A stretch of DNA of 36,136 nucleotides from an uncultured Collinsella sp. (GTDB lineage Bacteria > Actinomycetota > Coriobacteriia > Coriobacteriales > Coriobacteriaceae), in NCBI GenBank assembly GCA_900765115.1, contig CAAFQK010000096.1, forward strand, positions 1 through 36,136, given 5' to 3'. Below, in pieces: positions 1 to 7,206 of the stretch. The notes beneath the pieces were generated by a model that worked only from the letters and a program-made list of their open reading frames with translations, had not been told where the DNA came from and ran no database searches. The position numbers were made by a program, and so were the translations under genes. Position 1 is the first letter of the stretch. Every line of letters starts with the position of its first letter.

Positions 1-119
1 CCGCCCCCCCCCCCCCCCCCCCTCCCCCCCGCCGGAAAGGGGGGGCGCGCCCCCGCGGGGTGGGGCGGCCCCGGGGCCCCCGTTCCCGAAGTACACCGTT
101 GAATCGCACAGAGGGGAGG
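1..119. other. Low-complexity contig edge
   Basis: The first 119 bases are long runs of C and G with almost no A or T, unlike any later intergenic DNA. There is no gene. This looks like a poorly resolved assembly end rather than biology. Confidence 0.7.
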
Positions 120-270
120 AATGCGAATCAAACTCAACAGGGCAGGCTTTTTCATCGCCTATTGCCTACTCCGTTGCTGAATACAATATAGTTCACCGTG
201 GTTTACTTTCTGACGGCAAAGTGCGCCGCCACACCTTCTCCATAAGTTAGCCCCGGTAAACCTGCAACGG
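120..270. repeat. Gene-free stretch with nested inverted repeats
   Basis: No open reading frame of note. Two nested inverted pairs are visible: CCGTTGC (171-177) with GCAACGG (264-270), and inside it GGTTTAC (200-206) with GTAAACC (256-262). This 100-bp fold could be an RNA structure or a decayed palindromic element. It lies just upstream of the first 40-bp hairpin repeat. Confidence 0.4.
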
Positions 271-311
271 AAAACCACCGCAAAGGGGACAGGCACCTTT
301 GTGGTGGTTTT
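271..311. repeat. Hairpin repeat family A, copy 1
   Basis: AAAACCACCGCAAAGG is followed by a short loop and CCTTTGTGGTGGTTTT, giving an almost perfect stem ending in TTTT on both strands. It lies 16 nt downstream of the stop codon of the minus-strand MGMT-family gene, where a Rho-independent terminator would be expected. Loop orientation: GGGGACAGGCACC reads on the + strand. Confidence 0.85.
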
Positions 312-327
312 GGCCACGGCAGAGCTG

Positions 328-651
328 TTAGAGTCCGGCAGGCCAGCGACAGGCGGCCAAGTCGACGTGCATGGGATCGGTAAACGTCACGCCCTCCCCC
401 ATTAAGAGCTCACGCTGGGCATCGGGGCCGCCAAACGCAAAGCCCTCGCAAATGCGACCATCGGCAAACACCACACGATGGCAGGGAATCTGACCAGGGC
501 GCGGATTGCTATGCAGGGCATACCCCACGTACCGCGCACTTCGTGGACGACCGGCAAGCAGCGCCACCTGACCATACGTGGCGACCATCCCCTCGGGAAT
601 CTGCTCGACCACCTCGTACACACGCTCAAAAAAGCCCTCAGACGCCAACAT
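328..651 (-). CDS. MGMT-family (alkyltransferase-like) DNA repair protein
   Basis: A 107-residue single-domain member of the O6-alkylguanine-DNA alkyltransferase superfamily (COG3695 type, DNA-binding domain only). Visible motifs are Tyr26 in VATYGQVA, Arg40 in the RSARYVG arginine-finger region, and PCHRV at 56-60 with the alkyl-acceptor Cys57 intact. Alkyltransferase-like proteins usually replace this Cys with Trp or Ala, so true methyl transfer is possible. There is no N-terminal Ada/Ogt ribonuclease-like domain, so it is a minimal form. The ATG at 651 follows GAAAGGAGCGC, a strong ribosome site. It is the most downstream gene of a minus-strand block and is followed by a family A hairpin. 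Repair rather than damage signalling is inferred from the Cys. Confidence 0.85.
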   Translation of the reverse strand: MLASEGFFERVYEVVEQIPEGMVATYGQVALLAGRPRSARYVGYALHSNPRPGQIPCHRVVFADGRICEGFAFGGPDAQRELLMGEGVTFTDPMHVDLAACRWPAGL

Positions 652-677
652 GCGCTCCTTTCAACCGGAACCAGCAT

Positions 678-717
678 AAACCACCAAAAAGGTGCCTGTC
701 CCCTTTGTGGTGGTTTT
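678..717. repeat. Hairpin repeat family A, copy 2 (loop reversed)
   Basis: AAACCACCAAAAAGG, loop, then CCTTTGTGGTGGTTTT. Here the asymmetric core reads GGTGCCTGTCCCC on the + strand, opposite to copies 1, 3, 5 and 6. It sits 10 nt after the DegV stop codon and 26 nt before the MGMT-family start, as expected for a DegV terminator. Confidence 0.85.
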
Positions 718-727
718 GACCGGAAAG

Positions 728-1582
728 CTAGTTGGCGGGGCGGAAGAAAGCTACGGCTACGGCGCCGGGGCCCACGTGGGTGCCGATGGTGGCGCCAATG
801 GTGTGGATGGGCAGCTCGTTCTCGGTGTGGCCAGCCCACAGCGCCGCACTGTCATCGATATACTTCTTGAGCACCGCGTCCGAAAGGCCCGTATAGCCCA
901 GCGCCAGCGGCATGGAAAAGTCGACGCCGCCCGCCTGCTCGACCTTCTGGTTCAACAAGTTTCGACCGTTTTTGGAACCGCGCGCCTTGCCCAACTGCAC
1001 GATCAGGCCGTCCTCGGCGGCCACGACCGGCTTCACGTTGAGCAGCGTACCCACGGCGCCGGCCGCAGCAGACAGACGACCGCCACGCACCAGATACTCC
1101 AGCGTCTCGAGCAGGCCGATAACCACCACGCGGTCGCGCACGGCCTCGACCGCTGCCGCGATCTGGGCCGCACTACGGCCCTCGTCCACCAAGCGCAGCG
1201 CATACTCGACCAGCACGCGCTCGCCCAAGGTCACGTTATTGCTATCCACGACGAACACGTCGCCGCCCGGCGCCTCGGCAAGTGCCGTACGAGCACTCTG
1301 GTTGGTGCCCGAAAGCTTGGCGCCCACGGTAATAATCACCGCCTCGTCGCCGGCCTCACGCGCCTCGGCAATCGCCTGCGAAAACGCGTACGGGTTGACC
1401 TGGCCGGTCTTGGGCAGCTCGTCGCGCTCCACGAGCATCTCGTAAAAGCGCTGGTGATCGATGTCGACACCATCCATGTACACATCGGTGCCAAAGGTGA
1501 CGGACAGCGGCAGAACACGCAGAGCGGGATGCTCAGCCGGCGTCATATCGCTCGCGGAATCGGTAATAATACGAATGGACAT
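728..1582 (-). CDS. DegV family fatty-acid-binding protein
   Basis: A full-length (284 aa) DegV protein. The family binds a fatty acyl chain between two lobes, and some members act as FakB subunits that present fatty acids to the kinase FakA. The N-terminus has the family motif IITDSASD (about residues 4-11), followed by VTVGAKLSGT-like and LVRGGRLS segments that line the lipid site. The end (IGATIGTHVGPGAVAV) carries the conserved GTHVGPG loop. The ATG at 1582 is chosen because AAGAAAGGA lies just upstream; an in-frame ATG 16 codons earlier has no such site. No fakA is in the window. A second, diverged DegV gene lies at 35084-35944. Confidence 0.93.
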   Translation of the reverse strand: MSIRIITDSASDMTPAEHPALRVLPLSVTFGTDVYMDGVDIDHQRFYEMLVERDELPKTGQVNPYAFSQAIAEAREAGDEAVIITVGAKLSGTNQSARTALAEAPGGDVFVVDSNNVTLGERVLVEYALRLVDEGRSAAQIAAAVEAVRDRVVVIGLLETLEYLVRGGRLSAAAGAVGTLLNVKPVVAAEDGLIVQLGKARGSKNGRNLLNQKVEQAGGVDFSMPLALGYTGLSDAVLKKYIDDSAALWAGHTENELPIHTIGATIGTHVGPGAVAVAFFRPAN

Positions 1583-1701
1583 AGCGAATCCTTTCTTGCG
1601 CGGACCTCGCGCGGGGAATTTTGACAGCAATGCCCCGGCACGGTATACGCGCTCAAACGGGACTATGCAGTTATTAATTGGAAGCAGATGCCTTGGCGGC
1701 C

Positions 1702-2151
1702 TTAGATCTCGCGCAAGGTGTTGAGAATCGTACGCAGCGACGCATACATCTGCTCGCGCTGCTCCACACCCATGGCCTTGCCGGTGGTGTCGAGCACTTC
1801 GCGAATGATGCGATCGGCCTCGCTCATGCTCTCACCGCCCAGGGCAGTCAGGCGCACCGGGGCACGGTACTTGACGGCCGCATCACCCGAATCATCGACC
1901 TCGACGTAGCCGCCCTCCTCCAGATGTGCCAGTGTGCGCGAAACGGCGGCTCGGGTAACGCCGGCCATGCGGGCGAGGTCGGCGCCAGTCAGGCCGTCCT
2001 TGCTGCGCTCAAGATAGTACAGGCACATGACGTCGGAGCCCTTAAGGCCGAGCCTTGCACCCTCGGACGTCTTGATGCGCTGAATCTCCTTGTAAAGACC
2101 GCTGATCAGTCCAACAAAGTCCTCAAAACGTGTCTCGTCGTTCTGCTGCAT
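1702..2151 (-). CDS. MarR family transcriptional regulator
   Basis: A 149-aa winged helix-turn-helix protein. The recognition region LTGADLARMAGVTRAAVSR spans about residues 54-72 and is followed by the beta-wing (YVEVDDSGDAAVKYRAPVRLT, about 82-102) and a long C-terminal dimerisation helix with EQREQMYASL. MarR proteins are usually homodimeric repressors that release DNA on binding small phenolic or lipid-like ligands. The ligand cannot be read from sequence. It sits 119 bp upstream of the DegV gene on the same strand, so it may control that fatty-acid-binding gene, as fatty-acid MarR-type regulators do elsewhere; that is inference. The start ATG at 2151 has a purine-rich GAAAGGCGG upstream. 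Confidence 0.9.
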   Translation of the reverse strand: MQQNDETRFEDFVGLISGLYKEIQRIKTSEGARLGLKGSDVMCLYYLERSKDGLTGADLARMAGVTRAAVSRTLAHLEEGGYVEVDDSGDAAVKYRAPVRLTALGGESMSEADRIIREVLDTTGKAMGVEQREQMYASLRTILNTLREI

Positions 2152-2180
2152 GGGAGACGACCGCCTTTCGCTTGCATGAT

Positions 2181-2202
2181 GCTAACGGGTAAACATCTTA
2201 GC
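2181..2202. promoter_or_regulatory. Inverted repeat upstream of the MarR gene
   Basis: GCTAA and TTAGC arms are separated by 12 bp, 30-51 bp upstream of the marR start. Size and position suit an autoregulatory MarR operator, but the arms are short and this is only a candidate. Confidence 0.3.
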
Positions 2203-2255
2203 CGCATGTCCGAACCCCCATACCCAAATATCCCAATTGTTAACCCATCAACATA

Positions 2256-2295
2256 AAAACCACCACAAAGGGGACAGGCACCTTTGTGGTGGCTT
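2256..2295. repeat. Hairpin repeat family A, copy 3
   Basis: AAAACCACCACAAAGG, loop, then CCTTTGTGGTGG followed by CTT instead of TTTT. It lies 26 nt after the stop codon of the B3/B4-domain gene and far upstream of marR, again at a minus-strand 3' end. Confidence 0.85.
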
Positions 2296-2321
2296 GGGGC
2301 ATCAATAGATTCTAGGCGCCG

Positions 2322-3041
2322 CTATAGCTCCACGCAGGGATTGTCGCGGGTCACAAGCGTCTTAACGACGACCGTCGCTCCCAGATAGCGCTCAAGCAGC
2401 TCGGCCAAGCGATCGATCGCGGCCTGGCAATCCCCCATCCGCTCGGGCTCCACGCACTCAATCGCCAGGAACGCATCGGCCGAATCGTCGGACAGCGCCG
2501 TACGAACGCCATCGCGCCAGTTCCAGCAACGGCACACGGCGCCCGCATCATCGATATAGGCAAGCTCACCGGGCAGCGTCGGATCATCCGCCTCCTCGCC
2601 AAGTGGCAAGAACGCGTCGCCGCCGTCAGTCACCGCCAGGCGCAGACTTCCTTCAATAGCATGCAAGTCCTCACCGCCAACGGGCAGCGCATAAGTCAAC
2701 GAAATCGTGTTGTAGATATCCACCGCCGGCGTGATGTGGCCGACCGGCTTGCCTTTGAGCACGCGCTTGAGCAGGTTCTCGATCGAGCAACGCGCGCCCT
2801 TCTTGGTCTTGAACAGACGATAGGCCTCGCGCCATGCCTTAACCGACGCATTCTCGCTGATGGTATCACTCGTCAGGTGGCGCTCTGCATCGATGTTGGC
2901 GCGGTCAAGCAGTGCGGCAATCGCATCCACGTCCTCCTGGGGAATCAGAGCCGCGGGCTTCATGCCCTTTACGACCACGACGCCGACCGCCGCCTGTGGA
3001 AACAGCTCCCAAAACGAATTCTCGGCAACGAAACTCTTCAT
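2322..3041 (-). CDS. B3/B4 (PheRS-beta-like) domain protein
   Basis: A 239-aa protein of the COG3382 type, built around the B3/B4 fold of the phenylalanyl-tRNA synthetase beta chain. Supporting segments are VKAWREAYRLF (about 68-78), the SIENLLKRVLKG stretch, PAVDIYNTISL (about 105-115), and SLRLAVTDGGDAFLPLGE (about 131-148). Stand-alone B3/B4 proteins are suspected to bind or edit mischarged tRNA or free amino acids, but the role of most is unproven. The ATG at 3041 is preferred over one five codons upstream because AAGGGAGCACGT precedes it at good spacing. A strong promoter and a terminator-like hairpin lie upstream, so expression may be attenuated (see the leader entries). Confidence 0.85.
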   Translation of the reverse strand: MKSFVAENSFWELFPQAAVGVVVVKGMKPAALIPQEDVDAIAALLDRANIDAERHLTSDTISENASVKAWREAYRLFKTKKGARCSIENLLKRVLKGKPVGHITPAVDIYNTISLTYALPVGGEDLHAIEGSLRLAVTDGGDAFLPLGEEADDPTLPGELAYIDDAGAVCRCWNWRDGVRTALSDDSADAFLAIECVEPERMGDCQAAIDRLAELLERYLGATVVVKTLVTRDNPCVEL

Positions 3042-3080
3042 ACGTGCTCCCTTCATTGTGCGCGCCCGAGCGAGGGCGTC

Positions 3081-3143
3081 AAAACAAAAAGCGCCCTCAC
3101 AGCGGCCACCTTCAAAGTCCTACGGTGCCGCCACAAGAGCGCT
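3081..3143 (-). terminator. Terminator or attenuator hairpin before the B3/B4 gene
   Basis: On the minus strand a long stem (AGCGCTCTTGTGGCGGC pairing with GCCGCTGTGAGGGCGCT, allowing G-U pairs) is directly followed by TTTTTGTTTT. It lies 40 nt upstream of the B3/B4 start and about 35 nt downstream of a good promoter (3186-3214), so it would stop leader transcription. It could also terminate pckA read-through. Confidence 0.65.
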
Positions 3144-3149
3144 TACGCT

Positions 3150-3171
3150 GTCCCCATCCGGAGAAGGGGAC
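3150..3171 (-). other. Leader hairpin GTCCCC/GGGGAC
   Basis: GTCCCC and GGGGAC arms with a 10-nt loop lie between the inferred transcription start and the terminator hairpin of the B3/B4 leader. This makes a two-hairpin leader. I see no T-box specifier or conserved antiterminator sequence. Confidence 0.4.
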
Positions 3172-3185
3172 GATATGTCAGGCGT

Positions 3186-3214
3186 ATTGTAACCCGAGTC
3201 ATCCAAGCGAGCAA
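3186..3214 (-). promoter_or_regulatory. Sigma70-type promoter for the B3/B4 leader
   Basis: On the minus strand TTGCTC (-35) and TACAAT (-10) are separated by exactly 17 bp. Transcription would begin near 3179, giving a leader of about 140 nt that contains both hairpins before the B3/B4 start codon. Confidence 0.55.
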
Positions 3215-3252
3215 AACCACCACAAAGGTGTCTGTCCCCTTATGGTGGTTTT
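3213..3252. repeat. Hairpin repeat family A, copy 4 (loop reversed)
   Basis: AAAACCACCACAAAGG, loop GTGTCTGTCC, CCTTATGGTGGTTTT. The loop is in the reversed orientation, as in copy 2. It lies 15 nt after the pckA stop codon and touches the -35 element of the B3/B4 promoter. Confidence 0.85.
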
Positions 3253-3267
3253 GGATCTGAGGCGACG

Positions 3268-4938
3268 CTAGTGGCGGAGTCCCAGCAGGCCGCGGCCGCG
3301 ATGACGGGCCTCGGCGGACACCTGGGCGTGCGGGCCGGCGGCTTTGACGGACTCGGGCAGGTGCGAGTACTTCTTCTCGAAGTTCTCCTCGAACATCACC
3401 GCCAGGTTGTGCGCGGCCTCGTCGTAGCGCGCGGTGCTCTGCCAGTATTGGCGCGGCACCAGGATGCAATCGGGCACGCCGTGGCACGTCGTGGGAATGT
3501 CGACGTTAAAGATGTCGTCGTGCACGAACTCGCTATCCTCGATGGTGCCGTCGAGGGCGCGTGCGACCAGCGAGCGCGTGTAGGCCAGCTCGATGCGATG
3601 ACCCACGCCGTAGCCGCCGCCAATCCAGCCGGTGTTGACCAGGTACACGCATGTGCGGCCGTCGGCAATGCGCTCGCCAAGCATCTTGGCGTAAACCATG
3701 GGGTCGAGCGGCATAAACGGCTCGCCGAACAGCGAAGAGAACGTGGGCGTGGGCTCGGTGACGCCGACCTCGGTGCCGGGAATCTTAGCCGTAAAGCCCG
3801 TCACAAAGTGGTACATGGCGGCATCGGCCGTCAGGCGTGAGATGGGCGGCAGCACGCCAAAGGCGTCGCAAGTCAGGAACAGCACGACACTCGGAGTGGT
3901 GCCCATGCCCTTAGTCCACGCGTTAGGAATGTGCTCCACGGGATAGGCCACGCGCGTGTTGTGCGTGATCGAGATGTCGTCGTAGTTGGGCTTGCGGTTC
4001 TCGTCAAGCACCACGTTTTCGCAAATGGCGCCAAAACGGACGGCGTTGAAGATCTCGGGCTCGTGGAAGGCGTCCAGGCCCTCGCATTTTGCGTAGCAGC
4101 CACCCTCGATGTTGAAGATGCCCATGTCGGACCAGCCGTGCTCGTCGTCGCCGATCAGCAGGCGCGTGGGATTGGCCGAAAGCGTGGTCTTGCCGGTGCC
4201 GGACAGGCCAAAGAACACGGCGGTCTCGTGCGTGACGGGATCCATGCTGGCCGAGCAATGCATGGGCAGCACGTCGTCCTCGACAGGCAGCAGGTAGTTC
4301 ATGACACTGAAGATGGACTTTTTGATTTCGCCGGAGTAGCCGGTACCCGCGACCAAAATCACGCGCTCCTGGAAGTTGATGACCACGGCGGCGCTGGAGT
4401 TGAGGCCCTTGATGGCAGGGTCGCACTGGTAGCCGGGTGCCGCGAGCACGCAGAAGTCGGGCTCGCCGGTGCGCGCGATTTCACGGGCGAGCGGACGGGC
4501 GAGCATTTGCTTAATGAAGAGTGCCTGGCTGGCACGCTCGCAGGCAACAAGCAGGCGACGCGTGTGGTTGCGGTCGGCGCCCGCCATGCCGCGCGTGACG
4601 AACACGTCGCGCTCGTTGAGATAGTCGACGATGCCGGCCTTGATGGCCTCATAGCTCTCGACGGACAGCGGGCGGTTGACCGCACCCCAGGCGATCTTGT
4701 CGTGAACATCGGGGGTGTCAACGATAAAACGATCGTTGGGCGAACGACCAGTGCGCTCCCCCGTCTCGATCACCAGCGCGCCGTTGGATGCCATGCGGCC
4801 TTCTTCGCGGCGGATGGCGTGCTCGACGAGCTCCGCGGCGGGTAGATCGACCAGCAGACGGGGTTGATTCTCGGCGGGATCTTCAACGAGTGTAATACCA
4901 AAGTTGGACAAAACTTCTGCAGGGGTAACACCAGGCAT
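3268..4938 (-). CDS. pckA: Phosphoenolpyruvate carboxykinase (ATP)
   Basis: Catalyses oxaloacetate + ATP to PEP + ADP + CO2 in the cytosol. It serves gluconeogenesis or, in fermenting gut bacteria, runs in reverse to fix CO2 on the way to succinate. 556 aa, normal for the family. Visible: TGRSPNDR substrate loop (about 63-70), GTGYSGEIKKS (198-208) with metal/ATP-site Lys, MHCSAS (226-231), the kinase-1 P-loop GLSGTGKTT (244-252), the kinase-2/metal motif GDDEHGWSD (263-271), and the C-terminal NTGWIGGGYGVG-type adenine loop. The ATG at 4938 is chosen because AAAGGAGG lies 5 nt upstream; an in-frame start 38 codons earlier has no such site. A perfect 16-bp palindrome lies 75 bp upstream and a family A hairpin follows the stop. 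Confidence 0.97.
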   Translation of the reverse strand: MPGVTPAEVLSNFGITLVEDPAENQPRLLVDLPAAELVEHAIRREEGRMASNGALVIETGERTGRSPNDRFIVDTPDVHDKIAWGAVNRPLSVESYEAIKAGIVDYLNERDVFVTRGMAGADRNHTRRLLVACERASQALFIKQMLARPLAREIARTGEPDFCVLAAPGYQCDPAIKGLNSSAAVVINFQERVILVAGTGYSGEIKKSIFSVMNYLLPVEDDVLPMHCSASMDPVTHETAVFFGLSGTGKTTLSANPTRLLIGDDEHGWSDMGIFNIEGGCYAKCEGLDAFHEPEIFNAVRFGAICENVVLDENRKPNYDDISITHNTRVAYPVEHIPNAWTKGMGTTPSVVLFLTCDAFGVLPPISRLTADAAMYHFVTGFTAKIPGTEVGVTEPTPTFSSLFGEPFMPLDPMVYAKMLGERIADGRTCVYLVNTGWIGGGYGVGHRIELAYTRSLVARALDGTIEDSEFVHDDIFNVDIPTTCHGVPDCILVPRQYWQSTARYDEAAHNLAVMFEENFEKKYSHLPESVKAAGPHAQVSAEARHRGRGLLGLRH

Positions 4939-5012
4939 GGGGCCTCCTTTAAAAACGCGACACGTGGACGCGGCGCGCACTTTACTCACGTAAAGCCCGT
5001 TGTACCCGATAT

Positions 5013-5028
5013 GCAAAAACGTTTTTGC
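5013..5028. promoter_or_regulatory. Perfect 16-bp palindrome upstream of pckA
   Basis: GCAAAAACGTTTTTGC is perfectly self-complementary with a central CG, the hallmark of operators for LacI/GalR-family regulators such as CcpA. It lies 75-90 bp upstream of the pckA start. Carbon-source control of this gluconeogenic gene is a reasonable inference. No such regulator gene is in the window. Confidence 0.5.
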
Positions 5029-5075
5029 GGCAAGGGCGGCAAGCCCGCCCAACGGTCAAAAATCGCAGGCAAGCG

Positions 5076-5216
5076 GCCTAGTCATTGGGGACGCTTTTAA
5101 ACGACTAGTCATTGGGGACACTCTTGAACAGACAACATTCAAGGAGTGTCCCCGGATGCCGGCACTTAGGGACGTTCCCAAAGTGCCGGCACATAAGGAA
5201 CGTCCTTAAGTGCCGA
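5076..5216. repeat. Cluster of GGGGAC palindromes (family B)
   Basis: Two direct copies of CTAGTCATTGGGGACRC are followed by two hairpins. The first pairs GGGGACACTCTTGAA (5114-5128) with TTCAAGGAGTGTCCCC (to about 5153). The second pairs GCCGGCACTT with AAGTGCCGGC (about 5159-5190) around GGGACGTTCCC. A partial third copy (AAGGAACGTCCTTAAGTGCCG) follows. Related blocks occur at 25739-25802 and 32511-32601. No coding sequence is visible. Confidence 0.75.
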
Positions 5217-5269
5217 CTACCGAATGGCGCCGCCGAAATTATCGAACAACCTGTTCAAAAACACGAGCG

Positions 5270-5289
5270 GACACCGCGGTGTCTATACT
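5270..5289 (+). promoter_or_regulatory. Palindrome next to a -10 box, flippase promoter
   Basis: GACACCGCGGTGTC (5270-5283) is a perfect 14-bp palindrome directly abutting TATACT (5284-5289), a good -10 element 28 bp before the flippase start. No clear -35 is present, so an activator or repressor site is plausible. Confidence 0.45.
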
Positions 5290-5317
5290 AGAGCGCAGCA
5301 ATAGAAAGGACCCCGCT

Positions 5318-6898
5318 TTGAGCATCACGCCCCTCGATAGCATTCGCCGCGCCATCGCCCGCCGCAACGGCGTCTCCAACCCCGCTGCATCGAGAGACGG
5401 CGCCGCGAAGGCCCAGGGCGGCCGCATCGAGAACGGCCTCTTCCCTGCCTCGCACACTGCCGAGGAACTCGCACGCATCCAAGAGCTGAGTCAGCGCAAC
5501 GCCGGCGGGCCCGATAGCAGCCAAGCCACACGTCGCCGGCGCGAACGCGATCGCAAGCCCGGCCCCGTCCGCCGCATGGTCAACGCTTGGTGGAACCGTC
5601 TGCTCGGTGCCGTCTACGGCGGCGGGTTCTCCACGCAAGAGGCTGAATACGAAGAGCACGCCACCAGCCGCGACTATCTTTGGAACACCCTCGGCACCGC
5701 CGTGTGGGGTCTGGCGTTTCCGTTGCTCACCATCGTGTCTACGCAGCTCGTGGGCGCCGAAGAAGCCGGCAAGTTCTCCATCGCCTTTGTCACCGGCACG
5801 CTCATCATGATCGCGTGCAACTACGGCGTGCGCAATTTCCAGGTCTCGGACATCGACGAAAAGACGTCCTTTGCCTCCTACCAGCTCAACCGCTGGCTTT
5901 GCGGAGCGCTCGCCCTAGGCTGCGGCCTCATGTACAGCAGCGCCCGCGGCTATGACACGCAGATGGCGACGATCGGCCTGGGCGTCTACCTGTATAAGGT
6001 CATCGACGGCGTCGCCGACGTGTACGAAGGCCGCCTGCAGCAGGCCGACAAGCTCTACTTGGCTGGAATGAGTCAAACGCTACGCTCCGTCGGCGTCATC
6101 GCGGTCTTCAGCGTGGCGCTGTTCTTCACGCGTAGCATGCCCATCGCGGCCATTGCCATGGGCATCGCCGCGATCGCCTCGCTCGTGCTGGTCACCGCGC
6201 CGCTCGCCCTGCTCGAGACCGAAAAATCGCGCCGCGTAAGCCTGCGCGAGGTCGGCCACCTGTTTGTCCAGTGCGCCCCACTCTTTGGCGCGCTATTCCT
6301 GTTCAATCTTATCGAGAGCATGCCCAAGTTTGTGATGGAAGGAACACTGGCCTACAAATACCAGTTGTACTTTAATGCCCTGTTTTTTCCAGCTCAGGCT
6401 ATTCTGTTGAGCATTGGATTTGTCTATAAACCGCAGCTCCTGCGCTTGTCGAGCATTTGGGCTAATCCTCGCAAGCGTCGTCGCTTTGACCTGATTATTG
6501 TTGCCGTTATGGCGCTGATCGTGGTCATCACCGGCGTGTGCGCCGCATTTATGGCAGGTCCCGGTATTCCCCTCATGAGCTTTATATACGGTCTCAGCTT
6601 TGAACGCTACCGTACGCTGGCGCTGCTGATGGTCGTCGCCGGCGGCGTCACCGCGGCCATCGACTTTATCTACGCCATCATCACGGTGCTGCGCCACGCT
6701 GGAGACGTCACCAAGATCTACCTGATCTGCTTTGCCGTGAGCGTGGTGCTCCCGGTGATTCTGATCAATCTGCTCGGCCTGATGGGCGCCGTCGTGAGCT
6801 ACCTGGCCATTATGGCCCTACTGCTGGTACTGTTGATTATCGAGTACGCCCACATCCGCCAACGCATAGAGAGGGACCGGAATCCGTACGGCGCCTAA
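5318..6898 (+). CDS. Polysaccharide flippase-like (MATE/MOP superfamily) membrane protein
   Basis: A 526-aa integral membrane protein of the polysaccharide transporter (Wzx-like) type, with roughly 12-14 hydrophobic helices from about residue 105 to the end. Such proteins flip lipid-linked glycans across the membrane; the substrate is not known. The first ~100 residues are hydrophilic and Arg-rich with no membrane segment, an extension longer than usual. The TTG at 5318 is preferred because AGAAAGGA lies 7 nt upstream; an ATG 36 codons earlier would lie inside repeat DNA. From about 6340 onward base use is more AT-rich than in the first half. It stands alone, without glycosyltransferases beside it. 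Confidence 0.8.
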   Translation: MSITPLDSIRRAIARRNGVSNPAASRDGAAKAQGGRIENGLFPASHTAEELARIQELSQRNAGGPDSSQATRRRRERDRKPGPVRRMVNAWWNRLLGAVYGGGFSTQEAEYEEHATSRDYLWNTLGTAVWGLAFPLLTIVSTQLVGAEEAGKFSIAFVTGTLIMIACNYGVRNFQVSDIDEKTSFASYQLNRWLCGALALGCGLMYSSARGYDTQMATIGLGVYLYKVIDGVADVYEGRLQQADKLYLAGMSQTLRSVGVIAVFSVALFFTRSMPIAAIAMGIAAIASLVLVTAPLALLETEKSRRVSLREVGHLFVQCAPLFGALFLFNLIESMPKFVMEGTLAYKYQLYFNALFFPAQAILLSIGFVYKPQLLRLSSIWANPRKRRRFDLIIVAVMALIVVITGVCAAFMAGPGIPLMSFIYGLSFERYRTLALLMVVAGGVTAAIDFIYAIITVLRHAGDVTKIYLICFAVSVVLPVILINLLGLMGAVVSYLAIMALLLVLLIIEYAHIRQRIERDRNPYGA

Positions 6899-7206
6899 TT
6901 GCGGCGATGGGAGAAGCTAATTTGCGGTGGAATCACCCCGGCTGGAGTCTCGTTGCGGACACGCAAAACTAAGTGAGTAGACTTTTACCGAATCCCGGAC
7001 CACACCGACAAAGCACAAGTCCGTGACCAGCGGTTTTATTGAGGCAAATATGTTGGGTGCTCGGCATTTCCAAAAAAGACTACTCACTTAGCCAGCGGGC
7101 AGCCAAATGATTATTTAATCCCCGTCCCTGAAAAATCAATTTGCGGGCAGAAGGGCAAAAGTAGTCAAAAAAGGCCCCGTCCAAAATTAGCTACCCCTTG
7201 CACCGA
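6899..7206. repeat. Gene-free stretch holding a 124-bp inverted-repeat element
   Basis: CTAAGTGAGTAG followed by ACTTTT begins at about 6969, and its inverted copy AAAAAAGACTACTCACTTAG ends at 7091. The arms are 17-18 bp with one mismatch and surround about 85 bp of non-coding DNA. It lies between convergent genes (flippase + and phosphoesterase -). No transposase or target duplication is evident. A miniature mobile element or a structured 3' RNA are both possible. Confidence 0.6.

Noticed and set aside
692..1624. Long plus-strand reading frame opposite the DegV gene
   Set aside because: It mirrors DegV codons, is rich in His/Arg/Gln as antisense of GC-rich genes is, and has no recognisable motif. 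Similar long frames opposite pckA, serC, serA, the ABC-F gene and pst genes are rejected for the same reason.
3081..3180. T-box riboswitch before the B3/B4 gene
   Set aside because: There is a terminator and a GGTGGC-like stretch, but no large stem I, no specifier loop and no proper antiterminator consensus; the leader is too short.
6968..7091. Insertion sequence
   Set aside because: Terminal inverted repeats exist but there is no transposase and no visible target-site duplication.
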